Shown piece by piece: positions 17,801 through 26,282 of a DNA stretch of 64,000 nucleotides (positions within the stretch are counted from its first letter, which is position 1; every line of letters begins with the position of its first letter). A program made the position numbers and the translations under genes. The stretch comes from Symsagittifera roscoffensis (taxonomy: Eukaryota > Xenacoelomorpha > Acoela > Convolutidae): NCBI RefSeq assembly GCF_963678635.1, contig NC_087063.1, positions 24,618,701 to 24,682,700 on the forward strand, read 5' to 3'. The notes beneath the pieces were generated by a model. That model had not been told where the DNA came from. It was given only the letters and a program-made list of their open reading frames with translations, and searched no databases.

Positions 17801-19194
17801 GCGTTCAGATAACGGAAATCACAACAAAATCTGAGTTGTCCCCCTTTCTTTTTCGCCATGACCACGCCACAAGCCCATGGGGACTTCGACGGCTCGATCA
17901 TGTCGTACTCCATTAACATCTCAATTTCCTTCCTACACGCTTCTGACTTGTTTGGGGTCATTCTTCTCGCCCCTTCCCTATGAGGTACCGAGCCCTCTTC
18001 TATCTCAATCTCGTGCTCTACAAAATTGCAACAACCTATGTCGGCCTTATGTTTCGAAAAAACGTCTGCGTTCCGATTTAGCACCGCCCTGAGCGAATCT
18101 AGTTCCTTGTCTGATATTTTACCCTTCAGATGTTCTATCTCAGGTAGGACACGCTTATTAGCTGCTAACTCTGCCTCCGTCGGCCTCTCAGGAAAGTTGG
18201 AACAACTAGACAGCCCATCATCTGTTTCCGACTTCATTGAAAACAATTTCCTAGAAGATTTCAATTCATTTACTCTTTTCATTATACATTCTTGGTTCGC
18301 ATGCAATGGACATTTAGTGACATCAAACTTCTTCAAGTTCTCCACACTCAGAAAGTCTGTGTTCAGAGGCAAAGCGTAGCCAAGTTTATTTCCCCTCTGT
18401 ATTGTCACTGTTGTTGCTTCTGTGTTCAATAACACACTCACACACAGTCCGCTCTGAGTGAGTGAGAAGCTTCTTCCTAAAATAGCCGAGCTTTTACTGT
18501 TTGGATTTGGTACCAGACACACCTGCCTGTCATTGCTGAGTTCAATCAAGTTCCTCATCCTAAACGTCGCTACTACGGCTTGGTTTGGTTTTAATCTGAC
18601 TTTTCGATCCAGAAAAATTGGCACCTTGGCCTGATTAATTAAGATCTTATTAAGGGGTCTTTTCTCATACTTCCTCTCAGGATCCTTGATCCTAATCAAT
18701 CCGTCATTGAGATCGATCGTGACGTCAAAGTTGCGAACGAAATCCCTTCCTAAGATGAACTGGTCGGATTCGTCCAAATTCTCTACTACTAGGAAGCTCA
18801 TCCAAAGATGTCTTCCTCCGAGCTGCAGTGAAATGATCGGGGTTCGTCCGGTGACATAGATCGCTCCCTGATTGGCAGCTGCCAACCTGATGTTTGTCGG
18901 TATGAGATCCGACCTTTCGAAACCCATGTCAGTCCAAGTTTTGACTGGCATGACACTAACCACTGCTCCCGTGTCTAGCAGTCCCTTTACTGAAAGTTGT
19001 CTGCCTTGCACGTCCAGAACGTGTGCGGCCAGATTGGCCTCACAACCAATATGCACCGCATCTTGTTCGAGCATCGCGTTGTGTCCGATTCGTCTAAACT
19101 TCAGCTCCTCTTGACCAATGTATATCCGGCCAATCTGATCGTTCGCATCAGTTATGTGAGCTTTCGTGTAGATATTGATGCCATCCACATTCAT
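14785..19194 (-). CDS. pol: pol, 5' part: protease, RT, RNase H, integrase N-half
   Basis: This is a 1,469-codon frame. Domains in order are as follows. An aspartic protease has DTG at residues 74-76 and FILGRDF at about 146-152. Reverse transcriptase has the first Asp at 494, MPFGL at 526-530 and YVDD at 559-562. RNase H has Asp707/709, Glu754, Asp779 and a final Asp822. An unusual acidic, Ser/Asp-rich insert of roughly 400 residues follows, with repeated peptides of the type ESDTFEPV. The integrase zinc domain (HDQMGH and CLSC) comes next, then the first catalytic Asp of the integrase core (1402). The frame then runs out of register: a tandem GATCGATC at 14864-14871 is a likely 4-base duplication, and the remaining core is in the overlapping downstream frame. 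The ATG at 19194 is in the same frame as gag, ten codons after the gag stop, so a gag-pol fusion is likely in the parent. Confidence 0.93.
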   Translation of the reverse strand: MNVDGINIYTKAHITDANDQIGRIYIGQEELKFRRIGHNAMLEQDAVHIGCEANLAAHVLDVQGRQLSVKGLLDTGAVVSVMPVKTWTDMGFERSDLIPTNIRLAAANQGAIYVTGRTPIISLQLGGRHLWMSFLVVENLDESDQFILGRDFVRNFDVTIDLNDGLIRIKDPERKYEKRPLNKILINQAKVPIFLDRKVRLKPNQAVVATFRMRNLIELSNDRQVCLVPNPNSKSSAILGRSFSLTQSGLCVSVLLNTEATTVTIQRGNKLGYALPLNTDFLSVENLKKFDVTKCPLHANQECIMKRVNELKSSRKLFSMKSETDDGLSSCSNFPERPTEAELAANKRVLPEIEHLKGKISDKELDSLRAVLNRNADVFSKHKADIGCCNFVEHEIEIEEGSVPHREGARRMTPNKSEACRKEIEMLMEYDMIEPSKSPWACGVVMAKKKGGQLRFCCDFRYLNAVTIKDAYPIPRIDESLSKLGDAKFFTTLDLGSAFWQVRLRKQDREKTGFACELGLFQWKRMPFGLCNATATFQRLMARALTSVTKKYGNLIMCYVDDVVIATPTLEDHIERLEEVFSCMKQAGLKCKPSKCEILRDSIKYLGRLVDKHGVRPDPEAAEAVLTWKAPKTDTQLMSFLGFANYYREFIKGYADKIYPMQRLMRNKGKKFTWTDEAQVSFENIKRELCEAPVLGMPTEKGMFVLDTDASVVAISGILYQEQEWNGRTVLRPIAYGSKVLSDTEMKYGAPKAEMFAVITFVEKYRAYLGSAPFKLRVDNRALAWLKTYSMDQSYIGRWIVRLDGYHMIIEHRTRDKHQNADSLSKKTEFHERLEEKQANQSEIKDGFSFLDKETYDKLPLTRWLDKSGHPIPGHPDLPVEMAAEIKLLARGEPVPLDLLVRSNLVQQELTRLGINSIALLNKTVNVAPEVMGKLRDLLDREVDRHDREWMETMQRLTVTERTEKRPVSIRSRGVERDCRSIVNQLVTSMPKEVLLRTSFTEYGTLNQNQTTEEVRIRSKSSFTRRVHFTDAKEEYEPSPDCSSVDETMSGESDTFEPVKDVSSEESDTFEPVQDDLSGERLTRPPRGRILSGESRNISDNLEYDAEESVDSSFDSRPQSWDNTSETASNSDMSEIAIHSLLVDWKQRGLDRETHQDPDRDRYTSDEEGTVVDNAAYELELIAVSKRPTRLLSHGTVVRTNLEPSVQEATPLKKIWCVKLMDDAHAPEIMSGQMNVVKTYLKARYRLSDLLRAQRNDRMTSSLKRWIENGAPDKGDLEEDSYKILKQFYLKRNDLLYLNKDGIVACKRKEEDKVLYKYNSIVLPQLYQTELLFRSHDQMGHQGVDKVYNRIQKRFEWPGLKKACEKWIAACLSCQQAKDPRKLRFPLQSIESSGFNEGVQIDHQKICMTATGYIQELVMIDHFTKYAEAAPCITASAEETCDRSFDKCVDSKAWLPHHVPIGQWQSIRR
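14864..14871 (-). other. Probable 4-bp duplication causing pol frameshift
   Basis: GATC occurs twice in tandem at the point where the integrase reading passes from one frame to the next. A 4-base insertion is sufficient to explain the break. No slippery heptamer was noticed here, so a mutation is more likely than programmed frameshifting. Confidence 0.55.
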
Positions 19195-19224
19195 CAGGAT
19201 CGGGTAAGGGCCATGTACATCGAT

Positions 19225-22200
19225 TTAATGTCCGTCCACTTTCATCAGTCTCGGACCTCCCGTTGTGAGCAGCGCTCGCACTGCCCTGGAGTCCAGTTTG
19301 GGATCCTTCTCCTTCAGGTAGTCGGCATAGATGTCCAGGTGGACTAGTGTAATCTCGGATGGTTCACTCAAGTTCTTGACCACCTGGTGCCCTGCGACTG
19401 AGATGATGGACATTATTTTGGTCCCCGCCTTCGTCATGCCGAAAGTCTTACCAGATATAACGTTCAGTTTTAGTCCCTGTTTCTTGGGTTCCTCTTTGTC
19501 TTCTGCTTTTGTCGTTTTACCCAGGACATTAAAACTTTCCCGAAGATCTGTGCTCTCCAGCTCCGACCTTACCCATTGCTCCACTTCTTTCGTGGCTAGG
19601 TCCTGTTTGACATTCTGCAGCGCTGTCCTTGCCGCCAGGCCGTAATCCACCTTGAGTGGGCTAGACGACTCTGCTTCGAGGTTCGAGGCTACCACCTCGT
19701 CACGCCATGTCCTAACCTTTTTGGTCGTGAAGGTGCTCGGTGTCGTCTCCTTTCTCCGAGATTCAGCCTCGTTCATCAGACGTGCTCGACTGGCCTTGAC
19801 ACCCGAAAGCGCCTCTTCGTGGCGGGGATGTTTCGCGTCCGCTACTGCGTCCCAAAATTGAGTACAAACCGACTTGAAGTGTCCCTCCAAATTACAGAAG
19901 AAACACCTCGGACCATATTTCATGATGAGCCCTCTGACGTACTCTTCATGATCCTCGTCGGTCGCGTCGGCGTCCTCGAGAAAGTAGCCTATGGCCTTCA
20001 TGTTCTGTTTGTATGCAGAACACGCAGAAACGTGATGGTCCATCGAACCACAATTCGCACACGACCTCCTCTTGTCCATGTCATCGCGAGGTTTGTACCA
20101 ACTGGAATTCGCACCAGTGTTTGTCCCGCTATAGTTGCCATAATTGCTGTAACGGTTTTGCGCCCTCGGTTTTATGAGTAAATACTCGCGTGACTTCATA
20201 CGCAAGTCGTCAGGCGTGGGTACCTGGTCAAGCGACAGGGTGAAGTGAGTGGCCAACATCGTCTTCAACTCCTCACTCCTTACTTCATCCATGAACTTTG
20301 AAGCAATCGCCAAGTTTCGCTCGGATATTCTCTCATCCGGGTTGCTTCTCCTCCTGAGCAATTCAAGGTCGTCCAAGAATTTATCTATTGATTCTTCATC
20401 TCTCTGACGCCTCTTCTCGAACTTCACCATAGCCCGGTGCCCTTGTACTCCAGAGCCGAAACGATTCAGCAGGATGTCGAATATCTTGCGAGCGCTGTCT
20501 CTCTCATTGGCTCTTTTCGCCATTACACAATTTAATGCAGTACCCTCCAGGTTGCTCGTCAGCGCGCTGCACTCTTGTTTCTTGGAGAGATTCTCTTCCT
20601 CAAAGTGTAACTTCATCACCTCTATCCAAGTATCAATGCAGCCGTCCGACTCGTCTTTATATGACTTCGGCTTTTTCAGTGTTCTTCTTGACCTCTCTCC
20701 TCTCTCGGTTGACTTCGAGAGCTTGGTGATGAATGTTTCAAGAGATCTGTTCAGAGGCTCAAACATCGAGGCATACATCGTTGTGTCTTGTGAGACTGTA
20801 GTCAGATCTGGTACTGAACTGACTTGTGGCACGGTTGGCAATCTTGTCTCCGGGGTGGCATCTGCCTCCGGTGGGACTGGATTCGTCCAGCCAGGCCTCT
20901 GCGGGGCTGCCCTTGGCCGCTCCTTGTTTCTATGTTCGTAGTTCGTTCTCGAGCCTTGCTGGGCTCTGGCACTGTTGTCCATGCCATTTCCAACATTCGC
21001 ATTGCGTGAGCGTTCCCTTGAGTTGGAACGCTCCTGCCAACTACTCCCATTCAGGATTGCGTCAAGCTTCCGCATCATCAAGTCAGGATTGGCGTCCAAC
21101 CTCCTTTCCAGGCCAGTCATCGTTTGGGCGTAGGTATTATCATGATCATTCAACAATCGCTCGATCTCTCTTGTTATCCTAGCCTCTCTTTCCTCTGACT
21201 CTTTGTTTGCCTGTGCCAGGCTCTCGGCCAGGCATTGATCGGTGTTACGAATCAATTGAGCCTGATCAAACCTCGCCTGCGACTTCACGTGCGTTAGCTC
21301 GTCCTTCAAACTCTCTCGACCATGGTGAGCTCTCTCGTCAACTTGATCTATCCTCTTAGTCATGTCCCGCCTCAATTCATCCAGGCCATTCATCACACCA
21401 GCGAACATATCACTTATGTCACCAGCTGCCCCCAATGGCGGGGTTAGCCCCAGAGAAGACGAGGTCAACTGTGGCTGTAGCCTAGTACTCGATGACGCAC
21501 CGCCCTTTTGCTTGTGCATTGACGTCATCAGTCTGTCAAACGTTGATGATGCTCCCATTGTTATCCCATCTGACATAGGCCTGGTCGGCGAGGCAGAAGA
21601 CGTCTCCCTGCTCATGTCGTTCCTTGGGCACGGTGTGAAGTTCACATCCGGATGGGTTATTTCCGGTTGGTCGTAACCAGAGGATAGACCTCCGGCTTGT
21701 AGCAACGTCACGCGCTCATCGTACAAAGACTTCCAACTTTTCTTTGCCTTCGAGAACGTCTGCTCTTCACCCGGACTCATACTCGACATCATCGCGTTGT
21801 TGCTCTGTTTGGCCAAAGATGAGTGTGCACTTGTCGGATGTGAAGGTTCCTTTCTCCATTTATAGCTCTTAGTCTCTGATTTGGACATTCCCCTGTACAA
21901 CACTTCCTCCCGAGGTTCGACCTCGGGACGCTCCGAGGTCTCCTCTGTCCTCTCGACTCCCTCCCGTTCGAGGACCTCATCTGGCTCAAAGTCGGGTCGA
22001 ATGAGCGTTCGCTCCCCTTCGTCAAAGGGATCCACCAGCGTTTCGCTCGCAGGCTCGGCCTCGGCGCTCCGCCTTTGATTGCCATCGAGGTTTTTCTCGC
22101 TCCTTAGTTTCATTTCGCTCACTGAAAGATCAGGTTGACCTTTAGTCGATTCGTCTTCCGCAAACGCGTCGGAAGCGCTGCTAAACGAGGTTTGGCTACG

Positions 22201-22281
22201 CCTAGTTCTAAACTTCCGCGTGCTTCCCTTGCTTAGCCTGGGAATTTTAGTAGTTGATCCTAGCGAGTCCCTGCGCTGCAT
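19225..22281 (-). CDS. gag: gag polyprotein
   Basis: The frame is open from 22341 (which may itself be a non-ATG codon), and I chose the first clear ATG, at 22281, giving about 1,018 residues. The N-terminal third is charged and disordered (Arg/Glu/Ser). Residues about 300-400 form a long coiled coil. Residues about 540-720 match the retrotransposon capsid (Retrotrans_gag) pattern, with an F-x-D-L-E-L-L-R segment near 655-663 of the longer frame. Two CCHC zinc knuckles follow (C-x2-C-x4-H-x4-C at about 741-754 and 793-806), as in nucleocapsids that bind the genomic RNA. The frame ends in TAA, and pol follows in the same frame. Known Gypsy gags are usually 300-500 residues, so this one is about twice normal length. 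Confidence 0.9.
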   Translation of the reverse strand: MQRRDSLGSTTKIPRLSKGSTRKFRTRRSQTSFSSASDAFAEDESTKGQPDLSVSEMKLRSEKNLDGNQRRSAEAEPASETLVDPFDEGERTLIRPDFEPDEVLEREGVERTEETSERPEVEPREEVLYRGMSKSETKSYKWRKEPSHPTSAHSSLAKQSNNAMMSSMSPGEEQTFSKAKKSWKSLYDERVTLLQAGGLSSGYDQPEITHPDVNFTPCPRNDMSRETSSASPTRPMSDGITMGASSTFDRLMTSMHKQKGGASSSTRLQPQLTSSSLGLTPPLGAAGDISDMFAGVMNGLDELRRDMTKRIDQVDERAHHGRESLKDELTHVKSQARFDQAQLIRNTDQCLAESLAQANKESEEREARITREIERLLNDHDNTYAQTMTGLERRLDANPDLMMRKLDAILNGSSWQERSNSRERSRNANVGNGMDNSARAQQGSRTNYEHRNKERPRAAPQRPGWTNPVPPEADATPETRLPTVPQVSSVPDLTTVSQDTTMYASMFEPLNRSLETFITKLSKSTERGERSRRTLKKPKSYKDESDGCIDTWIEVMKLHFEEENLSKKQECSALTSNLEGTALNCVMAKRANERDSARKIFDILLNRFGSGVQGHRAMVKFEKRRQRDEESIDKFLDDLELLRRRSNPDERISERNLAIASKFMDEVRSEELKTMLATHFTLSLDQVPTPDDLRMKSREYLLIKPRAQNRYSNYGNYSGTNTGANSSWYKPRDDMDKRRSCANCGSMDHHVSACSAYKQNMKAIGYFLEDADATDEDHEEYVRGLIMKYGPRCFFCNLEGHFKSVCTQFWDAVADAKHPRHEEALSGVKASRARLMNEAESRRKETTPSTFTTKKVRTWRDEVVASNLEAESSSPLKVDYGLAARTALQNVKQDLATKEVEQWVRSELESTDLRESFNVLGKTTKAEDKEEPKKQGLKLNVISGKTFGMTKAGTKIMSIISVAGHQVVKNLSEPSEITLVHLDIYADYLKEKDPKLDSRAVRALLTTGGPRLMKVDGH

Positions 22282-22748
22282 AGTTTTTAACAAAATGAAA
22301 GAATTCGTAATTTGATGGCAATGCAAACGTACCACAAACAAGATTTAGTTAAATCACTTAACGCTGCCTACTCGATTCCGTCAGTATCAAAATGTCTCTT
22401 AGATCTCTCACGACTAAACTAGTGACTCAGCTAAAGTTACACACAGGGTCTACCCAGTATTGATATAATGCTAACTCAACCCGGTTGTATAGTATAACAG
22501 TATCACTAAGTTTCCACAAGATATAATCGACACACAAAACACAATCGATAATCAGATAAGAATATCCTACAGGTGACAGCGACCTTTTGTCAGTATTAAT
22601 TTATCGCCACACAATTTATCAAGTCACTGCTTTGTTAAAATTTAGCAATCTTTGATAAAAAGCAGTGATGATTCAGAAATAGATAAATAAAACTTAGTCT
22701 TAAAGAAAAAGACTTCCCCCAATCGGAACGATCCGAAAGAACGAAGCC

Positions 22749-22820
22749 CAGGACACAGTCTTCTCAAGTGGGTGTGTATCTGCCTAATACACCCACCGAG
22801 GTCTTCTTTTAGGTGTCCTG
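22749..22820. other. Structured leader repeat, copy A
   Basis: An outer 8-bp stem CAGGACAC (22749-22756)/GTGTCCTG (22813-22820) encloses an inner hairpin GTGGGTGT (22768-22775)/ACACCCAC (22789-22796). The inner part is nearly identical to copy B at 22932-23005, while the outer stem sequence differs completely and still pairs. Confidence 0.65.
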
Positions 22821-22931
22821 CGATTGCCCGAGCTGTTCTACTAAGTAGCTCAAGGCAACCTCTGATCGAAAACTCGTCAAGTCTATGAAAAAGCTCTCCC
22901 ACACTCGGACTGCTCCAAGTGCACGAGAGTA

Positions 22932-23005
22932 GGGAACAATTTTTCTTCTCAAGTGGGTGCGTATTTGCCTAATACACCCACCGAGGTCTTCCTTTATTTG
23001 TTCCC
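22932..23005. other. Structured leader repeat, copy B
   Basis: An outer 8-bp stem GGGAACAA (22932-22939)/TTGTTCCC (22998-23005) encloses an inner hairpin GTGGGTG (22953-22959)/CACCCAC (22975-22981). Each copy is followed by a similar stretch ending in GTAGCTCAAGGCAACC. Confidence 0.65.
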
Positions 23006-23299
23006 GGATTGCCCGAACTTTTCTATTAGGTAGCTCAAGGCAACCACACGACCAAAATCACAATCAAAAAAAAATTTTCTTTGTTCGGGTACTTCTGATA
23101 CACCCAATGTAGAATCCAAAGTTGATCACGAATTTCCGGGTCAGAATGGGTTCTTATGATCCTGATAAGCACGCCTAATATCCTAATACGACCTTAATTA
23201 AATGGATATTTTCCGTTTCCCAAATTGCCACAGAAAGTTTACTCAAGTCTCTAACAAGGAAGATCGTTAGAAGGTTTAAGACACTCCGGAGAGTTACCT

Positions 23300-25329
23300 C
23301 GGAGGGTACCTTGATCACCCAAGTTACTTCGGAGGGTACCCTAATCACCCAAGTTACTTCGGAGGGTCCCCCTAAATTTACTAAGGAGGGTCAATAAGAT
23401 GCTTAATATGCTCCGGAGGGTTACTTCGGAGGGTACCTCCAAAATTTTCAAATTTTTCGATCTCGCTTAGAAGGTTCTCCCCCTCGCTTCAAAAAGCGTC
23501 AAAACAAGCTAGGAGCTCTAAGGGGAGCTTTTTTAACTTCTTAGGGTGATCTCGTGGAAATTTTCCACTAAGGAGGGTTGCTAAAGGGTTTAGCTGACTC
23601 CGGAGGGTCACTTCGGAGGGTTCCCCCAAAATCAAGAAAAAGGGTTATATCACCGCAGTAAAGCCTCTGAAAGCGGTCTACCTGACTTAAAACTAGGTTG
23701 GCTGACACGGTCAACCTTCCCAATTAAATAACAAGATGTTTTGATAAAATTTTCTGCCGCCCGGAGGGTTGCCCGTGATTTGGACCCTCCGAACCAACAA
23801 ATTCTAAAAAAATTTTCTTTTCCGAAATAATCAACCCAAAAATCTTTTCCGGTACGTCGACTTATGGTACCAAAATTATCCCGATCGGATAACTAGTCTT
23901 TGAGAAATCGCCAAAAACGCGTTCGTCAAAATGGCCTTTTTTCACCACCTATATAGGTTCTGAAAGATTTTTTCCGCAATTCCGGTCGAAAGTGCCTAAA
24001 AATACTTGAAATGAGCGTAGCAGCCCTGTACGGCACTGGAATAATGCAAAAAACCGGACCAAATTTGGTTTAGAAACAAAAATTTGGCCAAAAACTATCA
24101 AATTTGGACCCTCCGATTCCTTCCTTTTCCAAACCTTAACTCGTTAGCTCTATCCACGGAGCTACTCGGAGGGTTACCCAAAAATTTCTCTAGTAACCGA
24201 GCACGTTATGCTAGCACGCTCCTAACGCAAAAAATTTTATTGCTCTAACTCGAAAAACTCAAAAACTCGATCCCCAAAACAGATTGACAAAATACAGAAA
24301 ATTATCAAAATTTTGGTCGAAAAATTTTCGTTTTTCTAACTTCTACTGAGTCTTTGCTCACGCGGTTTCCTTAGTGAAGGGGATCAAACTACGTAGCTAT
24401 TCTCTATATAAAAGCTTTTTGCCTATCAGAAAAGCTCGGATATCCGAAAATTTGGGGGTCTACGGTTTGGTCGAAAATTGGTAATTTTCGACAAAAAATG
24501 GGTGTTTCTTGGGTCTAAATAGGAGATAAGTAATATATAATAAGGATAATAATCTATTAATAGTCGTTAATGAATAGTACTATACCCTCCTTTGCACCAA
24601 AATATCCGAATTAAGACCCTTAACTCGGAAATTTGTAATCGATGGAGGGTACAATCGGACCGCGCCAATCGTGCCCCCCACCACTCAAGTTTTAATGAAA
24701 TAGTACCCGAACGATACTAAAATTGCTTCAACGATACCCAACAGTCGTTGCGGATGTTGTCCTTGATGTCCCTGTTGAGTGTGGAACACGTTGATCAGCT
24801 TGCCACTCTACCCTCCGGCCACCGGCAAAATCACCATTAACGTGCTTAAACACTCAAATTACACTCGAGGGAGGGTATCCAACCCTTCACCAAAACACAC
24901 AATCTTTCTATCAGAAGCGATATAAATCAATCTGAAACCACAACAAATAGGAAGGTCAGATCACATCTCGTCCGGAAATAACATATAAACTGTCACTTTA
25001 CGTTTTTTACTGTTTTTGGTCTTTTTTTGGATTTTTTTTTTTTTACTGTTTTTTGTACTTTTTTGTTTTCAAATAAATTTATTTTTGGCTTTTTCTTGGT
25101 TATACACTATATTTGTTTGGTTTTACGCTTTCTCTTTAATTGTTTTTGGTCCTGGGACCTCAGGACAAGCGGGCTCTAGATTTCCCACCTAACCCTCCGG
25201 CCCCCGGAATTTTCGGTGTTAACTAAGTTAAAAAGCTAAATTGCACTAGACGGAGGGTACGCACCTTCCCCCTAGTACAATAACGGTCATTAAGGCCTCT
25301 AACTCGGGCATACGCCCGGAGCGGAGGGT
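23300..25329. repeat. Cluster of CGGAGGGT octamers
   Basis: Exact copies start at 23300, 23330, 23360, 23414, 23427, 23601, 23614, 23762, 24167, 25251 and 25322. Complements (ACCCTCCG) start at 23784, 24108, 24810 and 25192. The first three are spaced exactly 30 bases. Several near matches (GGAGGGT) lie between them. One complement also occurs in the 5' LTR. Chance would give far fewer than one in 2 kb. Confidence 0.8.
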
Positions 25330-25407
25330 ACGTCGCTGAAACGCTTGCTGATCATGATGGTTTCATGCCTTTAACAGGCCCACCCAGGAGCGCTATAAAA
25401 ACGTCTA

Positions 25408-26275
25408 TGTAACATTCGCCCAAATATCACACAGCGACGGAGCGTAGAAAAAGTACCTATTAACGACTGGCAGGCGTCAGTTACCTTAATTCTACTCGTT
25501 TTTCACCGTCTCGACCTTGCCAGTTGATTTTCTGGTCTGTCTAGGGCAAAGTAAAAAGTTACCATTTTTAGGCCATCAGTCAAACGACTTTTGATCAGCT
25601 TTCGTTTACATGCGAACACAACCACATAGCTGAGTCTCGGATCCTCAGACTACGTGATTGTCATTAAAAGCACGGCTCGAACAACCTATTTTTATATGTT
25701 TTTGTGTGACAGTTTTATATTAAATCCATTGGAGATGGATTGACCCTTTCCCTTTTCTAGCTACTCATGCTCTGAAATATTAAATAATAACGGTGTTAAT
25801 TAAGATCTATGAGCAGCTATATAGTCAGTCTATACAGTCCCTTCACATAGACAGTCTCTGGGGGGACCAAGCCTCCGCTCCCGTAATATTCTTGAGATAA
25901 CACTCTTATCTCTTATAATTCGTGTCCCGGGAGGGTTCCGTGTTATATTTCTTCCCCCACTGAAGCCTCCTTCTCCACAAATATACGTCGCTAAGGTTCT
26001 TATCGTGTGTTATTGCCACGATAAGAGGCTTCGTAATTTTCTTGCTCGACTGTTCTTCACAATCTCTATCGTGGTTCTCTTTTTCGTCTTTTTTTTCAAA
26101 ATGGCCGTCTTTTCTCTATTTCTCAGAAATGTTCTTCTTCCAATCGAAATTTTAAAAATAAAAATTCTAGAACATTCTGACCCTCCGTCGCAACACTTTT
26201 TTGTTCATAAGGCCTTTAGTCACTCTTTTTTATGTCGCCGGAAGGTTATGCTGTGTCATCTGGCAGAATGGCACA
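25408..26275 (-). repeat. 5' LTR of the giant element
   Basis: This repeat is 868 bp, starts TGTAACAT and ends GGCACA on the plus strand. It matches the left LTR without indels and with 8 substitutions. It carries the same two stem-loops. As the upstream LTR in element sense it should hold the promoter, but no core promoter element could be pinned down with confidence. Confidence 0.93.
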
Positions 26276-26282
26276 AACTTAA
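26276..26282. repeat. Candidate target-site duplication, right copy
   Basis: AACTTAA directly follows the LTR and matches 2886-2892. Confidence 0.5.

Larger units (their letters stand above)
22282..25407 (-). promoter_or_regulatory. Long leader (5' UTR) of the giant element
   Basis: About 3.1 kb lies between the 5' LTR and gag without a convincing ORF. It contains two copies of a structured RNA element (22749-22820 and 22932-23005) and 15 exact copies of the octamer CGGAGGGT or its complement between 23300 and 25329. No standard primer-binding site starting TGGT is seen at the LTR edge. The nearest TGG in element sense is about 22 bases inside. Confidence 0.7.
2894..26275 (-). mobile_element. 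Giant Ty3/Gypsy-type LTR retrotransposon
   Basis: Two 868-bp direct repeats starting TG and ending CA bound an internal region of about 21.6 kb. The internal genes all run on the minus strand: gag, pol (protease, RT, RNase H, integrase, macrodomain-like tail), a coiled-coil/SGNH gene and two unknown ORFs. The domain order PR-RT-RH-IN and the RT motif YVDD mark it as Ty3/Gypsy rather than Copia. Typical Gypsy elements are roughly 5-10 kb. Here about 8.5 kb of extra coding sequence follows pol and 3 kb of non-coding leader precedes gag. The two LTRs differ at 8 of 868 positions, so it inserted recently. Lesions are an in-frame TAA (gag/pol), a frameshift (integrase) and an in-frame TGA (SGNH gene), so this copy is probably no longer autonomous unless recoding occurs. 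Confidence 0.93.
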
